The position numbers and the translations under genes were made by a program. 64,000 bases of DNA from Tiliqua scincoides (Eukaryota; Chordata; Lepidosauria; Squamata; Scincidae), in assembly GCF_035046505.1 (NCBI RefSeq), contig NC_089822.1, positions 98,960,659-99,024,658 on the forward strand. Direction: 5' to 3'. Positions 49,901 to 57,372 of this stretch are shown piece after piece (the first letter of the stretch is position 1; each line of letters opens with the position of its first letter). A model generated the notes under the pieces. It worked only from the letters and a program-made list of their open reading frames with translations. It had not been told where the DNA came from and made no database searches.

Positions 49901-51463
49901 ATGTGTGAGAACCACTGATGTAGAAGCTTTATAGAACCTGGTAGAGCTGCATTGCTTCTATGGGTCACCTGACCAAGTGCTGAGTTAGCTAATGGGACTC
50001 ACTAGCATTAACTAAAGAGTGCTTTTGGGGCACAGTTCAGCCTGCAATACCTTTGGCAGTCAAGCTGCCTCAGTGGCACAGGAGGAAAGGTTTTGAAACT
50101 TGCTTGCCAGGAGTCCCAGTTCAAAACCTCTGTTCCATCATGCAGTCCTAGTGCTCTGCCTGGCCTGCACACTGCTTTATACAGCACCTTGCCTACCAAG
50201 GGAGAAGGCATCCCTCTCTTCCCAGGCATTCCAGCATGAATTTAGACCTACAGCACTGCAAACATTCCTGTGAGGTCTTCTCACTTCATACCAGGAAAGG
50301 TGGCTATTAGGGTCTTCCTTCAGTACAAGGGTAGGGAAACAGATCCATTGCCACATCAAGCAACTATCGGGACAGCTCCAGTCTCAGAGTATTTTCATTT
50401 CCATGACTGGGGAATGTGAAACTGCTATTTCTAGTTAAATATCACAGGCAAGGTTTCTGTACCAACACTGCTTCTTATACACCATAACATTGTTCTCAAT
50501 AGACGCAATCCAGCCTCACTCTCAAATGCCAAAATAAGACATCAAGTGATTAACATGTAGGGCGTGAATCAATGCTAGACATACCTTGTGACCCAGAAAA
50601 GGCAGCTGGCAGTACAGATCTCCAAGTTGCTTAGGCCATGAGCAAGCCTGTTCTGGAAACTCTGACAGAGGCAGGAAGCATCACCTGACTCACTCTTGCC
50701 TTTTGCAATAAAGAGGCCACCTCCCTGGTTGTGCCTCAGCATGGTCGGACATGCGAGACTTTTTGGATAGGGGCAAGAAACAATGGATCTGTACAAAAGT
50801 ATAGGGGCTCTGGGACAAGAACTTCAAGACAATCTGACAGTACTGGTGCACCTGATCTCTCTCTGGCCAGAGCTAGATAGTGATACACAGGTTGAAACCT
50901 GTCTGAAATATTTCAGGTCACCAATTATCTTCTATGGGCTCAAGTCCTGGCACATGTTATCAGCTACAACATCAGCTGCAAACCACCACCAACACCAACA
51001 GCACCACCCCTCCCCCGCAACACTCACATTAGCCAATCATGTAATCACATACCTTAAGGATAAAGTTTTTGCTGGGTGTCCTGATTTCAAAAACTCCCTC
51101 ACCTGCTCCCACCCTGAGATCAAAGCTAGCACTTGAGATCTCTATGCTCCCCAAAGAGTTAACATCTTGCGCTGTCCTGTAGTAAAGTAAGTGGCATTTG
51201 TTGTCATCATAAGAGAACCAACGTGACTTCCAGGCATTGATTGGTGCCTTAGCAGAATATTTATGTAAGTAGCCACAGAGTTTCTTCATAGGGGCTCCTT
51301 TGCCAGGTTTTAGGTGTACAATTTCCCAGTCTTCAGGGCAAGGAGGTACATCACCTCCTATGGCAGAATCTTTGCCGTTCCCAGGATCCACCACTTTGTC
51401 TTCTTCTGAGCTGCTTGAACTTCCAGTCACAAGACAATCTCTGCTCTCAGAAGCTGGTTCCAT
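22694..51463 (-). CDS. TBC1D2: TBC1D2 (TBC1 domain family member 2A, Armus), complete spliced CDS
   Basis: Seen: thirteen minus-strand segments join in frame: 51463-51053, 46609-46468, 45709-45571, 43901-43765, 43181-43006, 36909-36523, 32410-32300, 31501-31317, 30126-29650, 29335-29215, 25160-24975, 24316-24195, 22895-22694. The sum is 2796 nt, 931 codons plus TAG. All junctions have AG acceptors; donors are GT except one GC. Domains by residue: PH about 60-157 (KKLCGYLHKYSAK to YWLQQLQMKRWEF), coiled coil about 315-540, TBC about 625-830 with IELDLPR (Arg finger R681) and GYCQG (Gln finger Q718), acidic tail SEDEEDV. Known: the human protein is of similar length and is a GAP for Rab7 that binds Rac1 and acts in endosome maturation and cadherin turnover. 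The PH and N-terminal sequence fits TBC1D2 better than TBC1D2B. Start: ATG at 51463 has A at -3 and G at +4; in that frame a TAG lies in exon 1 with no intervening ATG. Homology is recognised from memory, not from a search. Confidence 0.95.
24195..24316 (-). CDS. TBC1D2: TBC1D2 exon 13 (end of TBC domain)
   Basis: The acceptor is tttgtcccag and the donor GGGAG/gtaagg, ending in phase 2. It encodes VLFRYALAIFKYNEEAIL and QDSLEIYQYLRFFTKTICDG. It was located by the protein match and confirmed by phase; too short to stand out as an open frame. Confidence 0.93.
24375..24888. mobile_element. Two adjacent hAT-like remnants (TBC1D2 intron 12)
   Basis: ggtttccaaactggggcg starts one; gcgattcccaaactt to ctgggaacccctg (about 24624-24880) bounds a second. 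A palindromic stretch around 24690-24770 repeats atgagatccaagatgg. Confidence 0.5.
24975..25160 (-). CDS. TBC1D2: TBC1D2 exon 12 (TBC domain)
   Basis: This exon is 62 whole codons between gaattcag and ACAAAG/gtagga. It encodes VDQRVFKDFLSEKLPRLTAH, the TFNWFLVVFVDSL motif and RVWDAFLYEGTK, all conserved TBC-fold helices. Confidence 0.95.
25364..25670. mobile_element. hAT-like remnant
   Basis: Starts gcagtggttttcaaactggt, ggtcatgacccctttaagag. The right end is unclear. An inverted pair cagggagccccgcagagccc and gggctctgcagggctcccc lies inside. Confidence 0.5.
26933..27384 (+). mobile_element. 5'-truncated LINE tail, copy 1
   Basis: It matches 62065-62511 closely. It encodes RRLRWFGHVVRMDEGRIPKD and GKRPTGRPQLRYKD with interruptions, and ends in cgagactgaaggttgccaac. 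It is flanked by ATTTTTGAAA (26923-26932, 27385-27394), a 10-bp target duplication. LINE clade not assigned. Confidence 0.8.
28644..29043. repeat. About 400-bp inverted repeat with embedded MITE
   Basis: Left arm 28644-28747 and right arm 28941-29043 are inverted copies with mismatches: aatcaaaaaatggca, tttgggggg, atagccactttatatgctg and tcctcatgag recur in reverse order. Between them sits the 178-bp element at 28759-28936. Confidence 0.8.
28759..28936. mobile_element. Foldback MITE, Harbinger-like
   Basis: Inverted ends gcaatcctaaccaactttcc and ggaaagttggttaggattgc are perfect. The interior is shared with 62670-62844. It is assigned to PIF/Harbinger only because that copy has a TTA duplication. 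Confidence 0.75.
29215..29335 (-). CDS. TBC1D2: TBC1D2 exon 11 (TBC domain)
   Basis: It starts after ccattgtag, completing the split arginine codon, and ends at TCACAG/gtaagt in phase 0. It encodes LAAIALLVLEEEESAFWCLV and then HIVENLMPPDYYSNTLIGSQ. Confidence 0.95.
29650..30126 (-). CDS. TBC1D2: TBC1D2 exon 10 (TBC domain, catalytic fingers)
   Basis: The acceptor is tcattgttcag and the donor GAATAG/gtaagg. It encodes YDYYGFMTVPDYEAEDWKLL, then the TBC domain: RCGVPVENRQRVWRWLV, the arginine-finger motif IELDLPR (R681) and AFSWQNPTIGYCQGLNR with the glutamine finger Q718. Both catalytic residues of TBC RabGAPs are present, so the protein should be an active GAP. Confidence 0.96.
31317..31501 (-). 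CDS. TBC1D2: TBC1D2 exon 9
   Basis: It lies between gatcttacag/TGTGCC and CAATCAA/gtaatg, ending in phase 2. It encodes CACLQAHNCQIESKYLMVLR and then ELVQEALQWDVKEEA. It leads into the TBC domain. The donor is weaker than its neighbours but restores the reading frame into exon 10. Confidence 0.92.
32300..32410 (-). CDS. TBC1D2: TBC1D2 exon 8
   Basis: This exon is 37 codons, phase 0 at both ends, between tttttgccag and ATGAAG/gtaaga. It encodes DDLDAYKTQNQFLNSEIHQV and TKIWSTVAKREKTLLMK, a highly conserved segment at the end of the coiled coil. Confidence 0.94.
33129..33627. mobile_element. Foldback DNA element, long form
   Basis: Starts gagcgcaatcctaacc after taa and ends gcagattaggattggg. 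It shares ctctttaggtggcacag and the left end with 35889-36320. No transposase. Confidence 0.6.
34205..34618 (+). mobile_element. CR1 LINE 3' end
   Basis: The end of ORF2 (KLSVGRVRTDKRKYFFIQRV, LWNSLPQNVV, AFKWELDKFLEEK) and the full 3' UTR, to gggctgttcttacattc. Confidence 0.9.
35889..36320. mobile_element. Foldback DNA element, long form, copy 2
   Basis: Shares with 33129-33627 the start gtgcaatcc, ctctttaggtggcacagaa and the end gggttaggaattgg. Confidence 0.55.
36523..36909 (-). CDS. TBC1D2: TBC1D2 exon 7 (main coiled coil)
   Basis: This exon is 129 whole codons between cttctttcctag and TTTGAAG/gtactt. It holds heptad-rich coiled coil: LLHKALEAAQQEKRES, DRLELVRHNVRQIAELNKQV, HVQLLMEKNQAKQQV, RQQEEIEHLK. 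In the human protein this region supports self-association and Rac1 binding; the function here is inferred from the family. Confidence 0.94.
38005..38215 (+). mobile_element. tRNA-derived SINE, old
   Basis: Head agttcattgaccaagcacat, ttttgcatgcaaaagcacat, then acaagacccctccctaagg, cctagagagatactgcc. Same family as 20355. Confidence 0.65.
39450..39800. mobile_element. Tigger-like MITE
   Basis: Left end acaggggggccctgtattca, tggatcccatatccac; the right end in inverse reads tacagatgtgacccagtatt, tgcagatactg. This resembles mariner/Tigger-type ends. Confidence 0.45.
40937..41340 (-). mobile_element. tRNA-derived SINE with L2-like tail
   Basis: On the minus strand the head reads ggtctggtctagagggtaga and gtcgccagttcgaggccact (B box), and the 3' end aaaggcggtatataaatacc, then (TTA)n. 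The tail resembles the L2-like tail at 49.6 kb, a possible LINE partner. Confidence 0.85.
40946..40987. repeat. (ATA)n microsatellite
   Basis: About 14 trinucleotides forming the 3' end of the SINE at 40937-41340. Confidence 0.95.
41430..41615 (-). mobile_element. tRNA-derived SINE
   Basis: Minus-strand head gtagctcagtggtagagcat, ttgctgtgcatatggaaggt; the body includes the complement of gactggcagcagctctccag. The tRNA-like head is embedded in a SINE body. Confidence 0.8.
41790..42701 (+). mobile_element. CR1 LINE, decayed ORF2 3' half
   Basis: The RT region is still readable in pieces (atgacatggacctaggggta, tggataagtttggaaatgac, gatggggtctgagctgttgg) and ends gttccagcagggctttcctt, acgttcttat. 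Many frame breaks, so old. Confidence 0.75.
43006..43181 (-). CDS. TBC1D2: TBC1D2 exon 6 (start of coiled coil, GC donor)
   Basis: The acceptor is tttccccctcag. The last codons are GTAAAATCTCAAAAG, followed by gcaagt, so the donor is GC, not GT. The exon encodes VMADVQKDRRMRSKSS and then EKMASLQHQVLVLTEEVKSQ. It continues into ELVRLLHKALEAAQQEK of exon 7, exactly as in the human protein, which fixes the junction. Confidence 0.92.
43765..43901 (-). CDS. TBC1D2: TBC1D2 exon 5 (acidic linker)
   Basis: The acceptor is gctttcag and the donor GATGCAG/gtgctt. The exon encodes NTVHNLCGNWQNRRDN and then a glutamate-rich stretch (EDVTEEEPVEAEAEDA). It corresponds to the variable linker between the PH domain and coiled coil (human NTMHNIRGNKQ). 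It is the least conserved part, placed by phase and by the NTxHN motif. Confidence 0.85.
44465..44575 (-). mobile_element. SINE 3' fragment
   Basis: acatagaaagttgccttata, cagagtcagatcattagttc, catctagaccagcactg is the inverse end of the tRNA-SINE family above. Confidence 0.65.
45415..45540 (+). repeat. Old dispersed repeat, class unknown
   Basis: aaaagctcatgg, atatgttagtcaatcctcga, ggtgtcacaagactgct and ctaacacagctagtct form a motif order recalled from other reptile genomes. It ends 30 bp before TBC1D2 exon 4. Class not assigned. Confidence 0.4.
45571..45709 (-). CDS. TBC1D2: TBC1D2 exon 4
   Basis: It is bounded by cctttctag/CTGAGG and ATACA/gtaagc. The translation includes EFFPPVKTPTNVVGLEAAF and ALQNISLKHPWIEIQ, matching the conserved linker after the PH domain (human CPVKTPPG...ALQNISLKH). 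Phases are 1 in and 2 out, consistent with both neighbours. Confidence 0.92.
46468..46609 (-). CDS. TBC1D2: TBC1D2 exon 3 (end of PH domain)
   Basis: It begins after ctacag and ends at ACT/gtaagt, phase 1. It encodes AVSKQAMMYWLQQLQMKRWE and then residues up to VNEAQLED. This is the C-terminal PH helix with the conserved tryptophan. The exon was too short to give a long open frame and was found by its match to the known protein. Confidence 0.93.
47047..47409. mobile_element. hAT-type element, family 1
   Basis: Ends cagtggttctcaaac and atatgagaaacactg; flanks TGCTAAAC and CACTAAAC. Inverted relative to 17919, with the same interior. Confidence 0.85.
47461..47769 (+). mobile_element. CR1 LINE 3' end
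   Basis: aacttgctgcaggatgcggt, ggattggacaagtttctgga to ggggctgttcttatgttctt. Confidence 0.9.
49138..49917. mobile_element. hAT-type element, family 1, interrupted
   Basis: Ends cagtgtttctcaaac and gtgtgagaaccactg with flanks ATGTAGAC (49130-49137) and ATGTAGAA (49918-49925). The interior is split by a LINE at 49224-49632. Confidence 0.88.
49224..49632 (+). mobile_element. L2-like LINE 3' end inside hAT
   Basis: Encodes SAFSVVAPTLWNSLPLDLRM, APSLETFRRGLKTLLFKQAF, the typical C-terminus of L2-clade pol. Then a 3' UTR ending ccgccttgagtcccttcggg, aaaggcggggtaaaaat and (ATT)n. Confidence 0.8.
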
Positions 51464-51492
51464 ATTCTCCGGCAAGACAAGATCTTGTGCTA
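51053..51492 (-). CDS. TBC1D2: TBC1D2 exon 2 (first coding exon, PH domain N-terminal part)
   Basis: The acceptor is tgtattccag and the donor AAG/gtatgt. The exon carries 29 nt of 5' UTR, the start codon at 51463-51461, a Ser/Glu-rich leader (residues 1-58) and the first PH strands, residues 59-137, including CGYLHKYSAKAPINAWKSRW and GVFEIRTPSKNFILK. It ends in phase 0. Confidence 0.93.
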
Positions 51493-52029
51493 CTGGAATA
51501 CAAATGGGAAACAAAAACAGCCTAGGACAAGTGCAATGGAGACAAGACTTTTAAAGAAAGTTTTCTAAATTAAACTTTGACAACCAAAAACCAAGCCAAA
51601 AAGTGAAAACTTCCCTACCTGACAGGCAGAAATGTGGACCATCATGAAGGACACCTCATGAAGGACAGGAAGTGCTCCTCCACAATTCCCACTCAAAAGA
51701 CCAAGAGCTGCACGATTACTCCCCCGCTTTATCTAGCCATAGCCTACAAGCATTTCCCTTTTTCAAGATTATAGTGCTGTTTGATGACAGTGAAATAGCA
51801 GCCAAGGAGTTTCACAGGCTTATCAATAGGAGGCAAGAAACAAGAGTTATGCCAAAGTCTTTCATAGTAGAGGTTTATGAAGAAGGATTTGAAAGAGTAG
51901 TGGTAGACCACATAGGTACTCTAGGAGGTAGTTCTAGGCATAAGGAGCAGCAAGAAAGGAAGATGTCAAATCTGGGTTCAATGCATGTCTATGTCTATAA
52001 TGCAAAGACAGGGAGGGAAAACACCATAC

Positions 52030-52982
52030 CATGGTTCTCAAACTTTTTAGCATCAGGTCCCACTTTTTAAAATGACACTCTATGGACCCACCTAGCTTTA
52101 AGAAACTTTTAAAAAGGGTGATCTAGAAAGAAATAGTATTTTTAATTAGTCAGAAGTATATAAATATATTTTATATAATACAAATATATTTATAGTTTAT
52201 ATATTAATTTATTTGCAATCTCAATTCATTTCTCATAGTAAGGCAGCCCTAAGGAATAGCCTCAAGGCTTGAGGGGCTGAGTTATGTGAACCAGCCTTCA
52301 CCTACCCATACTACTTCAAGTCAAGTCATTGATGAACTTGGCAAAAAAAACACACACCAGAAAAAAAGACACTCAAACATTTATTTCCCTACACAGGTGG
52401 GGCCTCGGTGTCCTTGAGAGATCTGTTCTTACCTCCCCCCCCCCCCAATACTGAAAACTGCAGATAATGAAACCTGCAGGCCCCTTTAAACCCTCCAAAG
52501 GCAACCAAACCTCTGCTTTGGTGACCTCCAGAGGACATGTCCACCATGGCCTCTGCGGGCTTCAGAATGTATTCTTGAGGGGGAAAAAAATGACTTCCAG
52601 TTTTCAGGTAAACACTGAAAGTGATATTTTTATGAATTTAAAAGGCATTAGGAGAGTCAGGGAGACTTCCTAGGCCTCCTAATAGTGCCTTTTAAAAGCA
52701 TAAAAAGTCACTGCCAGTTTCTGTGGCCTCTGTCAGCTTCAGAATGCACTCCAGAGCTCTCCAGAGGGTTCAGGTTGAGCCAGATCTGTGGATAAGTAGG
52801 CTCAACCTGTATTTACATAAGCTTGTAAAATGCAGGAGCTCAGCTATTTGCAGGACAATTAGCTCTCTGATTTTTGAATAGCCTCAGGGCTTGATGCAAT
52901 GGGTTATCTGATCTTTCCACCACCCATGTTTTCATTGGATGCTCAGAAATTAGGTCCCAACCCACAGTTTTGAGAAATGCTG
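52030..52982. mobile_element. hAT-type element with internal Tigger-like insertion
   Basis: Ends atggttctcaaactttttag and acagttttgagaaatgctg. The interior matches 57034-57372 up to about 52390 and again from about 52815. The intervening 420 bp start acaggtggggcctcggtg and end in the inverse of caggttgagcctacttatcc. Confidence 0.65.
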
Positions 52983-54664
52983 CCTTGGAGGCCCCAACCA
53001 ATTTTAAACATGCTTTGTCTACACCTCTGCCAATTATCAATAATAAGGTACCTTGCATCCACATGACTCTACCCAGAGGAAAAGAGAAGTCCTTGCCCCA
53101 GGGAGCTTACAATCTAAGATACTGATTCTCCGCTCCAAGGAGCCCTGCATGTGATGTACACCCAGATACATCATGTATCACATGTATCCCTGCATGCAAT
53201 GTACACCCAGATAGCATATTCAAGTCCCACAGCTCAGATATTTACCTAGAAAGATTAGGAAGATTGCAAAGATTCACTTCTTGATTTATTTCTACTGGTC
53301 AAAAACAACAGCATTTCTTTTTTTCAGGTAACTGCTTCATGTGTGTCAAGGCCACAGTAACCAAGAATAACCACAAGCCACTAGTAAGTGAGGAAATATA
53401 AGCAGGCTTCTGAATCAGGAAACCAATGTGCTTGCAGCAGCTTGAAATCTACCTCATGCAAATTGTTAGAAGAGGTTATCCTTTTACTGTACTCTTCATT
53501 GGAAAACATACTGCCATTATGAGAATTCCAAAAATTTGTCCCTGTAAAGCTCTGTTACCTTGAATTTTAAAATCTAATTTTATGAAGCAAAAAGAGGAGG
53601 ATCCCTTTTCTAAACTGTGTTGGTGCCAATATGGGGGTGGCTTGCCAGAGTATATAAAGCATCCACACCCAATACATTTTTTGAAGTGTTGATATATGGA
53701 TATGGGCTGCCTCTGACAAACATCTTGAAACTTTTGTTGGTCCTAAAAGCTGCTATAGGACTGTGCTTAATAATCATCATCTGGGATTGGTATATGTGGC
53801 ACTGGGGGAGTGCGCTGCCACAAGTTGCTTGGATTCCTGCCTGCCCTAATTGTTCAAGGTTGACTTGAAGGAAATACACTTTTCAAATGGTTGGAGTGCT
53901 TTTCTTTATCATAAGCTCTAATTTGATTATCATAAGCAAATATACACATAGGGATCTATTCCCCACAGTTTCATTTCTATTGGGATAATAGAGTTAAGGT
54001 GAAATATGCTTTTGAATTTCCTTCCAAGGGAAATTCACCTGGTCTCATCATTACCTGCAAAAGATCTGGGTATTTGAGCCAGGGGGCAGGTGGGTGGGTG
54101 GGGGAGTTGATTATTGGTTGGGTCTCAATGGGAATTTTCACACTGTTGCTCTTACTGTGTTGCTGTAGCTTTTGTTATTAATTCACATGTTATCAACTGC
54201 CTTGAGTTCTCTAACAGAAAGTTGGGATATGAATTTTTAATCTAACTAAATAGTGCTGCTAATGGAAACTCCATTTTCATCACATATATGTGAGCAGATA
54301 GGAACTATGGTACAGTAAACAAGTGCCAAGGGCTGGGGTTCCTTATGTCGAGATTCATGTACCTTTAAACAACATCCCCACCACCACATATACATAGCAA
54401 TGCTTCAGAATGCTCAGTTAGAAGTGTCTGACCAGAAAAACCTGCCTCATCCCACCCCTTTAACAAAAGTGTAATCTGCAAATACAGCATTTTACAACAT
54501 GCAGGTAAGCAGTATATTATTCAAAGCACCTTATCTTGCACTTTACATACACAGGGAAGTGATAGAGCACACTTAGCATACAAGCAGGCCCAGGTTTACA
54601 GCACAACTATTTGTATATTTACTCAGAAGTCCCACTGTGTTACTCACTCCCAAGTAAGTCTTAG

Positions 54665-54775
54665 GTAGGGAAAAACCTCTGCCCACTTTTGAAAAGCGGT
54701 TGTCACTCATACCCAAGAATATTGAGCCAAGGGCCAATGATCTGACTTGGTATAAGGCAGATTTCTATATTCCTA
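54665..54775 (+). mobile_element. SINE 3' fragment
   Basis: gtagggaaaaacctctgccc, gccaatgatctgacttggta, taaggcagatttctat. Confidence 0.55.
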
Positions 54776-54860
54776 TGTGTGTAATCCTTACAACAATCCT
54801 GCAAGGCAGGTCAATAACATTATCCTCAAATTGCAGGAGAGGGAAAGAAGACCAAGACTA
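54776..54860 (-). mobile_element. MIR/L2-like fragment
   Basis: atccttacaacaatcctgca, aggcaggtcaataacattat is the inverse of the ancient MIR/L2 tail. Short. Confidence 0.5.
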
Positions 54861-55312
54861 GAAGCTTCAAGCTGGAATCATATACACACTCTCTTAGGAG
54901 CAAGCCTATTGAACACAATAGGACATCTGAGTCGTGTGGTTTTTTTTTTGCACTGTAAGGACCCTAGTTAGTTCACAACTGAGAAGAGACTTAACCATCC
55001 ACACCTTTCTCCCCACTACTCCACACCAAGTTCTTCTCACCAACTTTGAACTACGGCATGACTGACAGGAATTCAGTCATGGTGCATTTGCTCCCAGATC
55101 ACAATACCTTCACACCAGGGGGGGAAAAGGCACCTGTTGAACTTCCCGTACTGTTCTTCTAAAGGTACCCATCACAGCCCTTCCAAAAATCCAAAGTGGC
55201 AACACTGACACAGAGGCTCACCACACCACCTGCTGCAGGGCTTCCAGGCATCATCAGGAACACTGCCCCTTATACATTTACTCAGGAATGAGGCTCTTAG
55301 ATTAGTGGTTCC

Positions 55313-55633
55313 CAAAGGTTTTTTTCCACTTGCACACCACTTGGCAAGCCATTTCCATAAATTCCACCCCTCATATTAGCAAAATATTTGTAATTAAAGT
55401 AGCTGCTGTTATTCCAAATTTATGTTTTCAGCTACTGATCCATATCAGATAATACACAATTTTATGACCTAGCAGTTGGTGGGGCTTTCGTAACCAGCTA
55501 ACTGCCTTCCTGCCTGCCTTGTCAGCCCTGCAAGGCAGCCCTGCCTTTTCCCACCACTATTCTTTTTCCAGTACCCCTAAAGGTCCTGGAAAGTAGGGGG
55601 GGGGTTACACATACCCCAGGTTGGGAACCACTG
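55313..55633. mobile_element. hAT-type element
   Basis: Ends tagtggttcccaaag and gttgggaaccactg; flanks TCTTAGAT (55305-55312) and CCTTAGAT (55634-55641). Confidence 0.8.
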
Positions 55634-55673
55634 CCTTAGATTGTGCTGAGAGTCTGCACTCCCTAACCACACT

Positions 55674-56015
55674 GAGGCTACAATCCTATCCACACTTTTC
55701 TGGGAATGAGTCCCACTGATTATCCTGGCACTTACTTCTGAGTAGACATGCCTAGGATTGGGCTCTGAGGCTGCAATCTTATCCACGCTTCCCTGGGAGT
55801 GAGTCCCACTGATTATCACGGCACTTACTTCTGAGTAGACATGCCTAGGATGGGGCTCTGAGGCTGCAACCCTGTCCACACTTTCCTGGGAGTGAGTCCC
55901 ACTGATTGTCATAGCACTTCTGAGTAGACATGCCTAGAATTGGACTCTGAAGCTGCAATCTTATCCACACTTCCCTGGGAGTGAGTCCCACTGATTATCA
56001 GGGCACTTACTGGAG
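55674..56015. repeat. 93-bp tandem array beside TBC1D2 exon 1
   Basis: Units start at 55674, 55767, 55860 and 55949 (spacings 93, 93 and 89 bp); the last is partial. Each contains a gaggctgcaatc-type start, gggagtgagtcccactgatt and ctgagtagacatgcctagga. Single or paired copies of the same motif occur elsewhere (25270-25365, 43350-43435, 63160-63320), so the unit derives from a dispersed element. The array begins about 30 bp inside intron 1. Confidence 0.85.
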
Positions 56016-56048
56016 AGTTTAGCCCGGTGAGCAGAGGGCAGAACTTAC

Positions 56049-56260
56049 CTCCGTGGAAAAGCGCCTACGCAAATGATCCCCAGCAAGCAGCCCCGCCAGC
56101 TCTGCCCCTGGCTCGGCCTGACGCTGGACATCAGCTGCAGCTGCCCAGCGCCTGCCCCGCTTCCTGATCCAGCAGCCGCAGCCAGCAAGTGGGCAATTGT
56201 TTCCCGAACGGGGGAAGGCGGGGCGGTGCCAAGCAATCCCGGGACGGCACCCTGAGCCAG
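56049..56260 (-). other. TBC1D2: TBC1D2 exon 1, noncoding, 5' end uncertain
   Basis: A strong minus-strand donor, CCACGGAG/gtaagt, ends this GC-rich exon at 56049. Joined to exon 2 at 51492, the frame leading into the start codon contains a TAG about 30 nt before the junction and no ATG before the MEPASES start. The exon is therefore read as 5' UTR. The upstream limit is estimated from the CCAAT box at 56301-56305, not observed. Confidence 0.65.
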
Positions 56261-56450
56261 CAGCAGAGCCGACAGGGAGCTCCTGCGCCGCAGTTCCGGG
56301 ATTGGCCACAACAGAGATGGGCGCGCCCTTCCTGGCACCGCCTCGCTCCTTGTGCTGTGCTTCAAGGGCAACCTGCGAGTGGACTGCTGGACAAGAGCAC
56401 GGTGACCATCACCAGGGAGGGCGAAGAACCGTGTGCAACTGACTGTAGGA
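56049..56450 (-). promoter_or_regulatory. CpG-rich promoter of TBC1D2
   Basis: The stretch is rich in CpG and G+C compared with the AT-rich flanks. It carries a CCAAT box on the minus strand (attgg at 56301-56305) and an ETS-like ttccgg nearby. No TATA box is evident. It abuts the donor of the noncoding first exon. The role is inferred from position and composition. Confidence 0.65.
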
Positions 56451-56607
56451 AGAGCTTAAAGTTCAATGAATGTATTGCACCACAACCTTCATGGTCTACT
56501 CTAGAGTCTCCTCTCCATCTGCTGATAAATATATTGCAAATGCCTGTACAAATTAGGCTGCAATCCTAAACAATTACTTTACTACTGCAATGACTCTACT
56601 AAGCCCT

Positions 56608-56989
56608 GGAGCAGGATTGCTCAATGTTTGTGTCCCGTCCCCCCCCCCCCCGTACCGCTTTGTACGGTCTACGTATTGGAATGACCACCAGAAGCAACTG
56701 GTGATGACATTATCACCAGTTGCTTCTGAATTGGAAGGCCAGATGCGACACAACAAATACCAGTAAGAGTCTCAGGGTGGACAGGAGGGCTTTTTTGAGT
56801 GCTCAAAAAGCATGTTTTGGAGCTTGGCCCACTGAGCTGAGCATTGTGCCGATGTTTCTTGTGTTGGTAGCCTCACTGCCAAACAGCAGGTGTCCAGGGG
56901 TCCCCCATATAGTGGTCACTTGAAGTGGTCACTTGAACCACTTCAAGTTCCACTGGTGGTACCCATACTACTGTTTGAGAAACACTGCT
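56608..56989. mobile_element. hAT-like remnant upstream of TBC1D2
   Basis: Left end ttgctcaatgtttgtgtccc, right end tactgtttgagaaacactg. The left end is diverged and target duplication is not clear. The interior contains a short palindrome around accagttgcttctg. Confidence 0.5.
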
Positions 56990-57033
56990 CTAGAGAGTAA
57001 ATCCCACTGAATAAACAGACTGATTTCCTAGAG

Positions 57034-57372
57034 CAGTGGTTCCCAAACTTTTTAGCATCAGAACCCACTTGTTAAAATGACACTAGTCTATCCGGACTCA
57101 TCAAGGTTCAAAAAAAGGAGATCTAGAAAGAAATAATATTTTATTTATTTATTTGTAATAACCAGAAAAAGACCCTCAAATATGTATCTCCCTATATTTA
57201 CACATGCTTGCAAAGTGCAGGAGCTGAGCTCTTTGCAAGGTAATTAGCATTTACAGTATCTGATTTTTTATCACCCTCAGAGTTCAAGGTAATTAGTTAT
57301 CTGATCTTTCCATCACCCTTTGGGGACCCACCAAAAATCAGTGGGTACCAACCCACAGTCTGGGAATCACTG
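57034..57372. mobile_element. hAT-type element
   Basis: Ends cagtggttcccaaac and gtctgggaatcactg; flanks TCCTAGAG (57026-57033) and TCCTAGAA (57373-57380). It is the uninterrupted relative of 52030-52982. Confidence 0.88.

Larger units (their letters stand above)
46610..51052 (-). other. TBC1D2 intron 2
   Basis: It contains hAT elements at 47047-47409 and 49138-49917, the latter with an L2-like insertion, and a CR1 3' fragment (47461-47769). A 23-bp direct duplication (gaatcttcccaaagtatcaa...) lies at 46828-46872. The rest is unique-looking AT-rich DNA without recognisable genes. Confidence 0.6.
51493..56048 (-). other. TBC1D2 intron 1 (5' UTR intron)
   Basis: The intron is 4.6 kb. It holds a nested hAT/Tigger-like insertion (52030-52982), SINE and MIR-like remnants near 54.7 kb, a hAT element (55313-55633) and the 93-bp array. 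At 54185-54250 there is a LINE-like tail motif (tgccttgagttctctaacag). A near-duplicate of about 43 bp lies at 53143-53215. No further exon was recognised. Confidence 0.6.

Noticed and set aside
50575-50796. Extra TBC1D2 exon in intron 2
   Set aside because: The minus-strand frame does not match the protein, and exons 2 and 3 join directly in phase.
22694-51463. Assignment to TBC1D2B instead of TBC1D2
   Set aside because: PH and N-terminal sequence (KSRWFSYDDNKCHLLYYRTA) fits TBC1D2, and the presumed neighbour CORO2A fits the TBC1D2 locus.
53617-53868. Plus-strand open frame of 83 codons with a hydrophobic stretch
   Set aside because: No splice or family support; single short frame in intron 1 DNA.
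55577-55912. Repetitive open frame of 111 codons (minus strand)
   Set aside because: Created by the 93-bp tandem array, a multiple of three; no protein family.
55674-56015. CRISPR-like periodic repeats
   Set aside because: Units are contiguous with no unique spacers, and the genome is eukaryotic.
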